A stretch of 64,000 nucleotides of DNA from Pannonibacter anstelovis (GTDB lineage Bacteria; Pseudomonadota; Alphaproteobacteria; Rhizobiales; Stappiaceae): the NCBI RefSeq assembly GCF_036881715.1, contig NZ_JBAKBF010000001.1:310001-374000 (forward strand), given 5' to 3'. A program made the position numbers and the translations under genes. The notes below the pieces were generated by a model, which did no database searches, was not told where the DNA came from, and saw only the letters and a program-made list of their open reading frames with translations. Numbering within the stretch: the stretch's first letter is position 1; each line of letters begins with the position of its first letter. Below, piece by piece: positions 1-8,182 of the stretch.

Positions 1-485
1 CCCTTCTTGCCGAGGCCGGTTACCCGAACGGCTTCGAGATGGAGCTCTACGCCTACCGCGACCGTCCGCTCGCCGAAGCCATGATCGGCATGCTGGCTGG
101 CGTGGGCATCAGGGCAAACCTCAACTACCTGCAGTATTCGGCCCTGCGCGAAAAGCGTCTCAAGGGCGAGGTTGCGATCTCCTTCCAGACCTGGGGCTCG
201 AACTCCATCGCCGATGTGTCGGCCATCGCCAGCCAGTTCTTCAAGATGCAGGGCGAGGATGATGCCCGTGACGCGGACCTGCAGGCCATCCTCGACAAGG
301 GCGACTTCTCTGTCGACGACGCCGCGCGCAAGGCGGCCTACAAGGAAGCCCTGACCTACATCGTCGACAAGGCCTACTGGGTGCCGCTGTGGACCTATTC
401 GTCCAACTACGTGATGGGCCAGGATGTGTCCTTCACCCCCACCCCGGACGAGCTGGTGCGGTTCAACGAGATCAGCTGGAAGTAA
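1..485 (+). CDS. ABC transporter substrate-binding protein, peptide/nickel type (C-terminal fragment)
   Basis: The left edge cuts this gene. About 160 residues of the C-terminus remain, and the frame is open from the first bases, reading LLAEAGYPNGFE before the first internal Met. The AGYPNGFE motif, the later YWVPLWTY stretch and the position directly before two DppB/DppC-type permeases are typical of SBP_bac_5 periplasmic proteins that bind peptides, opines or related solutes. It should deliver ligand to the permease pair encoded next. The signal peptide and most of the binding lobes lie outside the window, so substrate cannot be inferred. A gap of about 130 bp separates it from the permease gene. 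Confidence 0.85.
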   Translation, partial: LLAEAGYPNGFEMELYAYRDRPLAEAMIGMLAGVGIRANLNYLQYSALREKRLKGEVAISFQTWGSNSIADVSAIASQFFKMQGEDDARDADLQAILDKGDFSVDDAARKAAYKEALTYIVDKAYWVPLWTYSSNYVMGQDVSFTPTPDELVRFNEISWK

Positions 486-616
486 GCTCCTGATCCGCCG
501 GAGCCGGGCCCGCCCGGCTCCGGGCTGTCCGTGCCTTCACCACACCGGCGAAGCTGCGCCCAGACAAGACCGGAGGCGGCCAGCCCGTCTCCCTTCCTTT
601 TCATGCAGGCGGCAAC

Positions 617-1534
617 ATGCTCAAGTTCATTCTCTCAAAGCTCGGACTGGCGGCCCTAGTGGCGCTGACAGTATCCTTCTTCAGCTTCATGCTGCTTTTC
701 ATGGCAGGCGATCCGGCCATCGCCATCGCCGGTCATGAAGCCCCGCCGGAAGCCATCGCCGCCATCCGTGCCCAGTACGGCTTCGACAAGCCCTTGCTGA
801 CCCAATATGCGCAATGGCTGATGCGGGCGCTCTCCGGGGATTTCGGCATGAGCTACTATTTCAAGGTGCCGGTGGCAGATCTCATTGCTGACCGGCTGCC
901 CGTCACCTTCATCGTCGGCAGCCTGGGCATGAGCTTTGCGCTCATCGTTGCCATTCCGATGGGCGTCATCGCCGCCGCCTTTCCGAACACGATCATCGAC
1001 CGCATCGCCCTGGCTATCGCCGTCGTCGGCCAGGCAATCCCGAGCTTCTGGTTCGCGCTGATCCTGATTGTCATCTTTGCTGTCAATCTCGGGGTCGTTC
1101 CGGCATCCGGCACGCGCGTGTGGACCGGCTATATCCTGCCCATGGTCGTGCTTGGTTACTATGCCACGCCCGCCATCATGCGCCTGACCCGTGCAGGCAT
1201 GCTGGAAGTTCTATCGGCGGACTACATCCGCACCGCGCGGGCAAAGGGGCTCAACTGGCGCATCATCATGTTCAAGCATGCGCTCCGCAACGCCATCATC
1301 CCGGTCGTCAGCCTGGCTGCCGTGCAGCTGGGTTTCATGTTCGGCGGCTCCGTGATCGTGGAGACGATCTTCGCCCTGCACGGCGCCGGTTTTCTCGCCT
1401 GGGAGTCCATCTCCCGCAATGACCTGCCGACCCTGCAGGCTCTCATTCTGATCTTTGCAATGCTCTACATCATCTTCACCTTCCTGGCCGATGTGCTGAA
1501 CGCCTGGCTGGACCCGCGGCTGAGGAGCGCCTGA
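617..1534 (+). CDS. ABC transporter permease, DppB family
   Basis: A 305-residue inner-membrane permease of the dipeptide/oligopeptide importer family. The first membrane helix lies at about residues 9-30, followed by the extracytoplasmic loop and the binding-protein-dependent transport domain. The EAA-type loop that contacts the ATPase is visible in the segment DYIRTARAKGLNW (about residues 204-216). Length fits DppB (about 300-340). The ATG follows an AGGCGG ribosome site. It pairs with the next gene to form the channel. One base separates its stop from the next start, so the two are co-translated. The substrate is probably a di- or oligopeptide, judging from the peptidase at the end of the operon. 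Confidence 0.92.
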   Translation: MLKFILSKLGLAALVALTVSFFSFMLLFMAGDPAIAIAGHEAPPEAIAAIRAQYGFDKPLLTQYAQWLMRALSGDFGMSYYFKVPVADLIADRLPVTFIVGSLGMSFALIVAIPMGVIAAAFPNTIIDRIALAIAVVGQAIPSFWFALILIVIFAVNLGVVPASGTRVWTGYILPMVVLGYYATPAIMRLTRAGMLEVLSADYIRTARAKGLNWRIIMFKHALRNAIIPVVSLAAVQLGFMFGGSVIVETIFALHGAGFLAWESISRNDLPTLQALILIFAMLYIIFTFLADVLNAWLDPRLRSA

Positions 1535-1535
1535 C

Positions 1536-2441
1536 ATGAGCACACCTTCCAACACAGCCGCTCCGGCGGCTGCACCCCGCGTTGCGCTTTCGCCCTCACG
1601 CCAGCTCCTGCGCAAGGCCTTCCGCCACAAGGGCTTTCTCATCGGCTTCGTCATCGTCGCCTTCACGGCCGCCGTGGCGCTGCTGGCCCCGGTCCTTGCC
1701 CCGCATGATCCCTATCATCAGGACCTCCTGATGCGCCTGAAGCCGCCCGTCTTCATGGGCGGCACCTGGGAGCACATCCTGGGCACCGACCAGCTCGGCC
1801 GTGACTATCTCTCCCGCCTCATCTATGGCGCGAGGATCTCTCTGCTGATCGGCTTTGTGGCCGCGTTCATTTCTGCTGTCATCGGCACCACGCTGGGCGT
1901 GCTCGCAGGCTATTTCGGCGGGCGCGTGGATGCCGTGGTGATGTTCATACTGTCCGTGCGCCTCGCCCTGCCGGCCACACTGGTGGCGCTGGCCGTGGTC
2001 GCCATCTTTGGCGGCTCGCTGCAGGTCGTCGTCACCGTGCTCGGCCTGCTGCTGTGGGACCGCTTTGCCGTGGTCATGCGCGCCGCCACCATGCAGGTGC
2101 GTCAGATGGACTACATCTCCGCTGCAGAAGTGCTGGGTGCCAGCCTGCCGCGCATCCTGTGGAAGGACGTGCTGCCCAACGTGATGAATGCGCTGATCGT
2201 CGTCATCACGCTGGAAATGGCCCACGCCATCATTCTGGAAGCCGCCCTGTCCTTCCTCGGTCTTGGCGTGCAGCCGCCGCTGCCGTCCTGGGGCCTGATG
2301 ATCTCCGAGGGTAAGTCGATGATCCTGTTCGAGAGCTGGCTGATCACCATCCCGGGCGCCGCCCTCTTCGCGCTCGTCCTCGGTATCAACGTGCTGGGCG
2401 ATGGCATCCGCGACATCACCGCGCCGGAAGGGAGAAACTGA
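1536..2441 (+). CDS. ABC transporter permease, DppC family
   Basis: A 301-residue inner-membrane permease of the DppC type. It starts with a cytoplasmic N-terminus, then a first helix around residues 33-53. The family motif GTDQLGRDYLSRLIYGAR (about residues 85-102) precedes the transport domain. The ATPase-contact loop DYISAAEVLGAS (about residues 192-203) is present. It forms the heterodimeric channel with the preceding permease. Its stop codon overlaps the ATG of the downstream ATPase by one base, showing tight operon packing. The substrate is not determined by sequence. Confidence 0.92.
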   Translation: MSTPSNTAAPAAAPRVALSPSRQLLRKAFRHKGFLIGFVIVAFTAAVALLAPVLAPHDPYHQDLLMRLKPPVFMGGTWEHILGTDQLGRDYLSRLIYGARISLLIGFVAAFISAVIGTTLGVLAGYFGGRVDAVVMFILSVRLALPATLVALAVVAIFGGSLQVVVTVLGLLLWDRFAVVMRAATMQVRQMDYISAAEVLGASLPRILWKDVLPNVMNALIVVITLEMAHAIILEAALSFLGLGVQPPLPSWGLMISEGKSMILFESWLITIPGAALFALVLGINVLGDGIRDITAPEGRN

Positions 2442-4111
2442 TGACAACTGCCGGCAACACCGTTCTGTCCATCAAGGGCCTGACCATCGACCTGCCGGAA
2501 GGCGGCGACCGGCCCCATGCCGTGGAAAACCTCTCCGTCGAAATCCGCGAGAACGAGATCCTCTGCATCGTCGGAGAGTCTGGCTCGGGCAAGTCGATCA
2601 CGTCCTTTGCCGCGATGGGTTTGCTGCCCAAGGCGCTGAAGCCATCGGCGGGCGAGATCTGGTTCGAGGGCAAGGACCTGCTGAAACTATCTGCGCGCGA
2701 GCACATGGCGCTGCGTGGGAACCGCATGGGCATGATCTTCCAGGAGCCGATGAGCGCTCTGAACCCCTGCTATACGGTGGGAGAGCAGATCGAGGAAGTC
2801 TTCCGCGCCCATACCACCATGCCCCCCTCCGAGCAGAAGGCCCGCACGATTGCATTGCTGACGGAAGTGCGCCTGCCCGACCCGGAGCGGATCTACCATG
2901 CCTATCCGCACCAGCTGTCCGGCGGCCAGCGCCAGCGCATCGTCATTGCCATGGCACTGGCCATGGAACCGCGCCTGCTGATCGCCGACGAGCCGACGAC
3001 GGCACTGGACGTAACCACACAGGCGCAGATACTGAGCATGTTCAAGCAGCTCAAGGAAACCCACAAGGCCGGCATCCTGTTCGTCACCCACGACTTCGAT
3101 GTGGTGGCGGAGCTCGCCGACCGCGTGGTGGTGATGCAGAAGGGCATTGTCGTCGAGCAAGGCTCGGCAGATGAGGTGCTGAACCGGCCGAAGCATCCCT
3201 ATACCCGCATGCTCATCGACGCCGTGCCGCGCAAGCACAGCGGCAAGGGCGGACCGGAAACCGGCAAGCCTGTGGCTCTCAAGGTCGCAGGCATCGAAAA
3301 AACCTTCCGCAGCCCGCGCAGCCTGTTCAAACCCGCAAGAACGGTCCAGGCCGTGCGCCCCATCGACTTCGAAGTGCTGCAGGGGCAAACCCTCGGCATC
3401 GTTGGCGAGTCCGGATCGGGCAAGACCACACTGGTGCGCTGCCTCATGGGACTGGAAGAGCCGGATGAAGGCTCCGTTTTCATCGGCAATGAACGGCTGG
3501 ACATCACGACGGCCGCCGGCCGCCGCGCTTTCCGCCGCCACATCCAGATCGTCTTCCAGGATCCTTACGGCTCACTGAACCCGCGCCGGAAGGTCGGCGA
3601 CCTGCTGCTCGAAGGTCCGGCCAACTTCGGCGTGCCGCGTGCGCAGGCGATGGAAAAGGCGAAGGAGCTGCTCAGGATCGTCCGGCTGGAGCAGGATGCG
3701 CTCGACCGGTACCCCTCGCAATTCTCCGGCGGCCAGCGCCAGCGCATCTCCATCGCCCGCGCCCTGATGGTCGATCCGAAGATCCTGATCGCCGACGAGG
3801 CCGTCTCGGCACTTGATGTATCGGTTCAGAAGGATGTGCTGAGGCTATTGGCAGACATCAAGAAAAAGGTCGGCCTGACGATCCTCTTCATCACCCACGA
3901 CCTGCGGGTGGCGGCCGAAATCTCCGACCATATCCTCGTGATGCAGAAAGGCGTCGCGGTGGAATATGGCACGGTGGACGAGGTTTTCGGCAACCCGCAG
4001 AACGAGTATACCCGCCAGCTTCTCTCCGCCATGCCCGGCCGCGGCTGGGAAGTGCCGGACATCGCCGCCCTTGGCCCCGCCATCACGGCGCCGCAACCCA
4101 TCCCAGCATGA
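2441..4111 (+). CDS. ABC transporter ATP-binding protein with two fused nucleotide-binding domains (DppD-DppF type)
   Basis: A 556-residue protein carrying two complete ATPase domains, which replace the usual separate DppD and DppF subunits. The N-terminal domain has Walker A GESGSGKS near residue 47, signature LSGGQRQR and Walker B LLIADEP. The C-terminal domain, from about residue 280, has Walker A GESGSGKT, signature FSGGQRQR and Walker B ILIADEA. Each half ends in the oligopeptide C-terminal region with PYTR or EYTR. Both sites look catalytically complete. It powers the permease pair encoded immediately upstream. The fused layout is common in Hyphomicrobiales (GsiA/YejF style). Confidence 0.93.
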   Translation: MTTAGNTVLSIKGLTIDLPEGGDRPHAVENLSVEIRENEILCIVGESGSGKSITSFAAMGLLPKALKPSAGEIWFEGKDLLKLSAREHMALRGNRMGMIFQEPMSALNPCYTVGEQIEEVFRAHTTMPPSEQKARTIALLTEVRLPDPERIYHAYPHQLSGGQRQRIVIAMALAMEPRLLIADEPTTALDVTTQAQILSMFKQLKETHKAGILFVTHDFDVVAELADRVVVMQKGIVVEQGSADEVLNRPKHPYTRMLIDAVPRKHSGKGGPETGKPVALKVAGIEKTFRSPRSLFKPARTVQAVRPIDFEVLQGQTLGIVGESGSGKTTLVRCLMGLEEPDEGSVFIGNERLDITTAAGRRAFRRHIQIVFQDPYGSLNPRRKVGDLLLEGPANFGVPRAQAMEKAKELLRIVRLEQDALDRYPSQFSGGQRQRISIARALMVDPKILIADEAVSALDVSVQKDVLRLLADIKKKVGLTILFITHDLRVAAEISDHILVMQKGVAVEYGTVDEVFGNPQNEYTRQLLSAMPGRGWEVPDIAALGPAITAPQPIPA

Positions 4112-4122
4112 GCATTTGAGAT

Positions 4123-5508
4123 ATGACAACACGACAGGACCTCATCGCCGCCGCCTCCCGCTATGTCACGGAGGGCGGACTGGAAACCGATCTCGCACGG
4201 CTTGTGGCGCACAAGTCGGTCAGCCAGTCCGAAGGCAAGCCGGAAGACCTGATGGCCTATCTCACTGGTGAGATGGAGCCGATGCTCAAGTCCATGGGTT
4301 TCGACGTGGCCATTCACGCCAATCCCCGTCCGGGTGGCGCGCCGCTGCTGACCGGTGTGCGCATTGAAGACCCGGCCCTGCCCACCGTGCTGGTCTACGG
4401 CCATGGCGATGTATGCAATGGCGAGGCGCACCGCTGGCGCGAAGGCCTCTCTCCCTTCGTGCTGACCCGCGAGGATGACAAGCTCTACGGGCGCGGCACC
4501 GCCGACAACAAGGTGCAGCATCTCATCAACCTCAAGGCCATCGAACTGATTCTCAAGGAGAAGGGCCGTCTCGGATTCAATGCCAAGGTCATCATCGAGA
4601 TGGCCGAAGAGACCGGTTCCTATGGCCTCAGGGATTTCTTTGAGGCAAAGAAGGACCTGCTCGCCTCGGACGTTCTCATTGCATCGGACGGGCCGCGCCT
4701 TGCCGCTGATACGCCGACCATGTTCATGGGCTCGCGCGGCGGCATGGGTATCGATCTCACCGTCGATCTGCGCCCCTCGGACCACCACTCGGGCAATTTC
4801 GGCGGGCTGCTGGCCGATCCGGCCATCATCCTCGCCCATGCCATTGCCTCGATCACCGACAAGCGCGGACAGATCCGCATCAAGGAATGGCTGCCCGATA
4901 GCCTGACGCCGGATATCCGCGCCGCGTTGAAGGATCTGCCGCCCCGCCGCCATGATGCGGATTGGGGACAGGAAGACCTGACACCTTCGGAGCGCGTCTT
5001 CGGCTGGAACTCGGTGGCCGTGCTGGCCATGGCCAACGGCAATATCGATGCTCCGCAGAACGCCATTTCCGGCAAGGCAAAGGCAACGATCCAGCTGCGC
5101 TTTGTGGTCGGCACGGATGTGGAAAGCATCATCCCTGCCCTGCGCCGTCATCTGGACAAGGAAGGTTTCCCGCAGGTCGAGGTGAAACCCTCACGCGGCG
5201 AAGGCTTCCGCGCCACCCGTTTCCCGCCGGATCATCCGTGGGTCAAATTTGTGGAGCAGTCGCTGGCGGAAACGGCCGGCAGGAAGCCACATGTTCTGCC
5301 GAACCTTGCCGGATCCCTGCCCAACGACGCCTTCACCGAAATCCTCGGTCTGCCCACCATCTGGGTGCCCCACTCCCACGCCGAATGCGGCCAGCACGGC
5401 CCCAACGAGCACGTGCTGCTGCCGGTGATGGAAGAAGGCATGCGGCTGATGACCGGTCTGTTCCTGGACATCGCGGAAAAAGGCCAATCCCTGCCGCGCC
5501 GGGGGTGA
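4123..5508 (+). CDS. M20 family metallopeptidase (dipeptidase-like)
   Basis: A 461-residue cytoplasmic zinc peptidase of the M20/ArgE-DapE-CNDP family. The metal ligands are visible: His in GHGD (about residues 93-96), the bridging Asp in GRGTADNK (about 127), the catalytic Glu pair in AEETGS (about 162-163), a second Asp in SDGP, and a C-terminal His in HAECGQHGPNEH. A lid/dimerisation domain lies in the middle. It follows the importer ATPase by 11 bp, so it is probably the last gene of that operon and cleaves an imported dipeptide or N-acyl amino acid. The exact substrate is unknown. The ATG has only a weak ribosome site. Confidence 0.88.
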   Translation: MTTRQDLIAAASRYVTEGGLETDLARLVAHKSVSQSEGKPEDLMAYLTGEMEPMLKSMGFDVAIHANPRPGGAPLLTGVRIEDPALPTVLVYGHGDVCNGEAHRWREGLSPFVLTREDDKLYGRGTADNKVQHLINLKAIELILKEKGRLGFNAKVIIEMAEETGSYGLRDFFEAKKDLLASDVLIASDGPRLAADTPTMFMGSRGGMGIDLTVDLRPSDHHSGNFGGLLADPAIILAHAIASITDKRGQIRIKEWLPDSLTPDIRAALKDLPPRRHDADWGQEDLTPSERVFGWNSVAVLAMANGNIDAPQNAISGKAKATIQLRFVVGTDVESIIPALRRHLDKEGFPQVEVKPSRGEGFRATRFPPDHPWVKFVEQSLAETAGRKPHVLPNLAGSLPNDAFTEILGLPTIWVPHSHAECGQHGPNEHVLLPVMEEGMRLMTGLFLDIAEKGQSLPRRG

Positions 5509-5572
5509 GAGGGAGCGAGGGGATGCGGAGGCGAAGTCATTATTCCCGATGCCATCCCATCCGCAGCGGTCG

Positions 5573-5602
5573 CCCCGGGCGGAACGAAGCGAAGACCCGG
5601 GG
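5573..5602. repeat. REP-like palindrome A
   Basis: CCCCGGG at 5573-5579 pairs with CCCGGGG at 5596-5602 around a purine-rich 16-base interior. This form, with the interior reading TCTTCGCTTCGTTCC on the other strand, resembles small dispersed palindromes seen in many Hyphomicrobiales genomes. Only this copy is visible in the window. Confidence 0.6.
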
Positions 5603-5711
5603 ACTACTCGCTCCCAGAGCGGTCATTGTAACTGCGGAAGGTGCGGCAAGCTCCTGATGTCACCCGGGCTTCAGTTCAGCAGATTTCGGCATCTCTCTGC
5701 AAACGAGTAGG

Positions 5712-5739
5712 CCCCGGCTCGCGCTACGCTTGGCCGGGG
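5712..5739. repeat. REP-like palindrome B
   Basis: CCCCGGC at 5712-5718 pairs with GCCGGGG at 5733-5739. A second short stem, GCG/CGC, lies inside the interior. It lies about 110 bp from palindrome A but differs in its interior, so it is a second repeat type rather than a duplicate. Confidence 0.55.
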
Positions 5740-5947
5740 TGACCCAGTGCCTGTTGGCGTCGCAATGCCAGCTCGAGGCAGTTCGGCTTGCAGTTCCTGT
5801 AAGTTCCCCCATTCACGCTTGCGTGAGCCTCCATCCCATGCCCGGCTTCCCTTGTTGGTTCTCCCAGCACACGCCCCATATGCGAATGACGCTGCGCGCG
5901 GCTCTGCCGCGTGCTCAAACGTCTTGTTCAAGCTGCGGAGATCCTTG

Positions 5948-7072
5948 ATGCCCCTGTCACGCCTCTTCCCCCTTGGTCTTGCCGCGCTCATGGGCTGCGC
6001 CGCGCCTGCCGCCCTCGCGCAGGAAACCGTCCGCTCAAGAGCCGCAGATTTCAGGATCGTGGAAGTCGCCGGGGATCTGGAGCATCCCTGGGGCCTAGCC
6101 TTCCTGCCCGATGGGCGGATGCTCGTCACCGAACGGCCGGGCCGCCTGCGGATCGTGGGCGCCGATGGCAGCCTGAGCGCGCCGCTCAAAGGAATGCCAG
6201 AGATTTATGACAGCGGTCAGGGCGGGTTGCTGGATGTGATCCTTGATCCGGACTTTGCGGCGAACAGCACCATCTACTTCTCCTACTCCACCCCGGTGGA
6301 GCGGCGCGGCACCACGCGCATCGCCAAGGCAAAGCTGACGGATACAGGACTTGAGGACGTGACCGTTCTCTTCACCGCGAAGACGAAGGGCTCGAATGGC
6401 CGCCACTTCGGCTCCCGGCTTGTCTTCGGGACGGACGGCTATCTCTATGCCAGCATCGGCGACCATGGCGCAGACGATACGGCGCAGGATCTGTCGCTGC
6501 ACTCGGGCAAGATCATCCGCATCACGAAGGATGGCGCACCTGCGCCGGGTAATCCCTTCCTCGACACCGCTGGCGCGCTGCCGGAAATCTACACCTATGG
6601 CAACCGCAATCCGCAGGGCATGACGCTGACGCCAGATGGCGAGATCTGGGCGAACGAACACGGGCCGCGCGGCGGCGATGAAGTGAATGCCATCAAGGCC
6701 GGGCTCAACTTCGGCTGGCCGGAAACCACTCACGGCCGCGCCTATTCGGGCTTGCCTATGGGCGAAGGGCCGGAGAAGGAGGGCGTGACGCCGCCGATCC
6801 AGGTCTATGTGCCGTCCATCGCGCCGTCCGGCATGGCCTTCTATCAGGGCGATGCCTTCAAGGGCTGGCAGGGAGACCTGTTCATGGGCGCCTTGGCGCT
6901 CACTCACCTCAACCGGCTCGACATGAAAAACGGCGAGATCGTGGGTGAGGAACGGCTGCTGGAAGACAAGGGCTGGCGCATCCGCGACGTGCGGACTGGC
7001 CCGGACGGCTTCCTCTATCTGCTGACGGATGCAGAAGACGGCAAGCTGGTTCGCCTTGAGCCAGCCAAATAA
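5948..7072 (+). CDS. PQQ-dependent sugar dehydrogenase (soluble aldose dehydrogenase family)
   Basis: A 374-residue exported beta-propeller enzyme of the GSDH/Asd (YliI-like) family, which oxidises aldose sugars in the periplasm using pyrroloquinoline quinone. Family hallmarks include LEHPWGLAFLPDG near the mature N-terminus, NGRHFGSRL, GDHGADD, YGNRNPQGM and the ANEHGPRGGDE segment holding PQQ and calcium ligands. I chose the ATG at 5948 because a GGAG ribosome site precedes it and a signal peptide ending in AALAQ follows. The frame is open further upstream, but that part has no signal sequence. No PQQ biosynthesis genes are in the window, so the cofactor must come from elsewhere in the genome or from outside. 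Confidence 0.88.
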   Translation: MPLSRLFPLGLAALMGCAAPAALAQETVRSRAADFRIVEVAGDLEHPWGLAFLPDGRMLVTERPGRLRIVGADGSLSAPLKGMPEIYDSGQGGLLDVILDPDFAANSTIYFSYSTPVERRGTTRIAKAKLTDTGLEDVTVLFTAKTKGSNGRHFGSRLVFGTDGYLYASIGDHGADDTAQDLSLHSGKIIRITKDGAPAPGNPFLDTAGALPEIYTYGNRNPQGMTLTPDGEIWANEHGPRGGDEVNAIKAGLNFGWPETTHGRAYSGLPMGEGPEKEGVTPPIQVYVPSIAPSGMAFYQGDAFKGWQGDLFMGALALTHLNRLDMKNGEIVGEERLLEDKGWRIRDVRTGPDGFLYLLTDAEDGKLVRLEPAK

Positions 7073-7074
7073 CC

Positions 7075-7305
7075 TCAGTATCCGCCAGCCGAACCGCCAT
7101 CAATGGTCACGCGGCTGGCGGTGATGCCATCGGGACCGGTGGAAAGACCGGCAGCGCCGCCGCGCACCTGCGTGCCATTTTCCGGGCTGGAGGTGATCAC
7201 CGCACCGCCAACGCCGACCGAGGCGCAGCCCGCCGGAACAAGAGCGGCGGCCATCAGGACCGCAAGGGCAAAGGCGCGGGGCGGAACTGGAAGAAGGCGC
7301 ATCAT
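7075..7305 (-). CDS. Small glycine-rich lipoprotein, function unknown
   Basis: A 76-residue protein with a basic start, a hydrophobic stretch and the lipobox VPAGC with Cys27. The mature lipoprotein would be only about 50 residues, rich in Gly, Ser and Thr, ending GGSAGGY. The start (7305, or the adjacent Met at 7302) follows an AGGAAG ribosome site. The frame remains open upstream, but that part is shadow sequence. It is convergent with the sugar dehydrogenase (stops 2 bp apart) and lies downstream of hmuV on the same strand, so it may be the tail of the heme operon. I do not recognise a family. Confidence 0.7.
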   Translation of the reverse strand: MMRLLPVPPRAFALAVLMAAALVPAGCASVGVGGAVITSSPENGTQVRGGAAGLSTGPDGITASRVTIDGGSAGGY

Positions 7306-7379
7306 CAGGCTTCCTGTGTCTGGAATGGACTGATCTGTATCCTCACTGGCGGATGAAACCACAGAGGCGCAGATCGTCG

Positions 7380-8177
7380 TCATTCCGCAGCATGCAGACG
7401 CGCATGGCAAAGATGCGGCAGGATGAAAGGCGTTCCGGGCGGCGGCACGGCACCGACGCGCAAGGGACAGGAATAGACCTCGGACAGAACCTCGGTCGTC
7501 AGCGTTTCGGCGGTCGTGCCGCAGGCAATCACCTTCCCCGCTTTCAGGGCAAGCACACGCCCCGCATACATCGCCGTGAGGTTGAGATCGTGCATCACGG
7601 CCACGACACCGCCCCCGGCCCGCGCATAATCTGCGGCCAGGTCCATGATCATCAGCTGGTGGTGAATGTCGAGGCTGGCGACAGGCTCGTCCAGGAACAG
7701 CCAGCGCGGCCCTTCCGGCCCCACTGGTTCCCAGATCTGGCACAACACGCGGGCAAGCTGCGCCCGCTGCTGCTCGCCGCCCGACAGCGACTGATACTGC
7801 CGCCCGCCGAAACCGTTCAGACCCACCCGAGCCAGCGCCTCGCGCACGCGGGAATCCGGCGGCGGCACTCCCGCGCCGCCCAGCCGCACCAGTTCGGTCA
7901 CGGTCAGCGGAAAGGCGATGGCCGAGCTTTGCGGCAGAACGGCCCTGAAGCGCGCGAGCACATGGGCCGGAACACGGCGCAGATCATGGCCGTTCAGATA
8001 GACGTCTCCGTCATACCGGTGTTCACCGCAGATGGCCTTGAGCAGCGTGCTCTTGCCGGATCCGTTCGGCCCGGCAATCGCCGTTACCTCGCCTGCCCGC
8101 GCCTCGAAGGAAATCTGCCGCACGATGTCGCGCCCGGCGAGCGAAACGGTAAGGGTCTTCACATCCAGCGTTGCCAT
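7380..8177 (-). CDS. hmuV: Heme ABC transporter ATP-binding protein HmuV
   Basis: A 265-residue ATPase that powers heme passage across the inner membrane through HmuU. Walker A GPNGSGKST is at about residues 36-44, signature LSGGEQQR at 131-138, Walker B WLFLDEP near 160, and the switch His is in VMHDLN. It belongs to the FecE/HmuV branch. I placed the start at 8177 because this ATG begins the conserved ABC fold and has GAGGTGA upstream inside the hmuU end. The longer frame is hmuU shadow. It is the fourth gene of hmuS-hmuT-hmuU-hmuV, five bases after hmuU. Confidence 0.95.
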   Translation of the reverse strand: MATLDVKTLTVSLAGRDIVRQISFEARAGEVTAIAGPNGSGKSTLLKAICGEHRYDGDVYLNGHDLRRVPAHVLARFRAVLPQSSAIAFPLTVTELVRLGGAGVPPPDSRVREALARVGLNGFGGRQYQSLSGGEQQRAQLARVLCQIWEPVGPEGPRWLFLDEPVASLDIHHQLMIMDLAADYARAGGGVVAVMHDLNLTAMYAGRVLALKAGKVIACGTTAETLTTEVLSEVYSCPLRVGAVPPPGTPFILPHLCHARLHAAE

Positions 8178-8182
8178 GTCCG

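Larger units (their letters stand above)
5509..5947 (+). other. Intergenic region with two palindromic repeats, no convincing gene
   Basis: About 440 bases lie between the M20 peptidase and the sugar dehydrogenase. Short open frames cross it but lack ribosome sites and recognisable products. It contains two GC-rich REP-like palindromes, listed separately, and the ribosome site of the next gene (GGAG at about 5937). A promoter for the dehydrogenase is expected here, but I could not identify it. Confidence 0.6.

Noticed and set aside
3826..5151. A 441-residue open frame on the minus strand
   Set aside because: It is antisense to the dual ATPase and M20 peptidase genes, which carry intact catalytic motifs, and it has no recognisable product.
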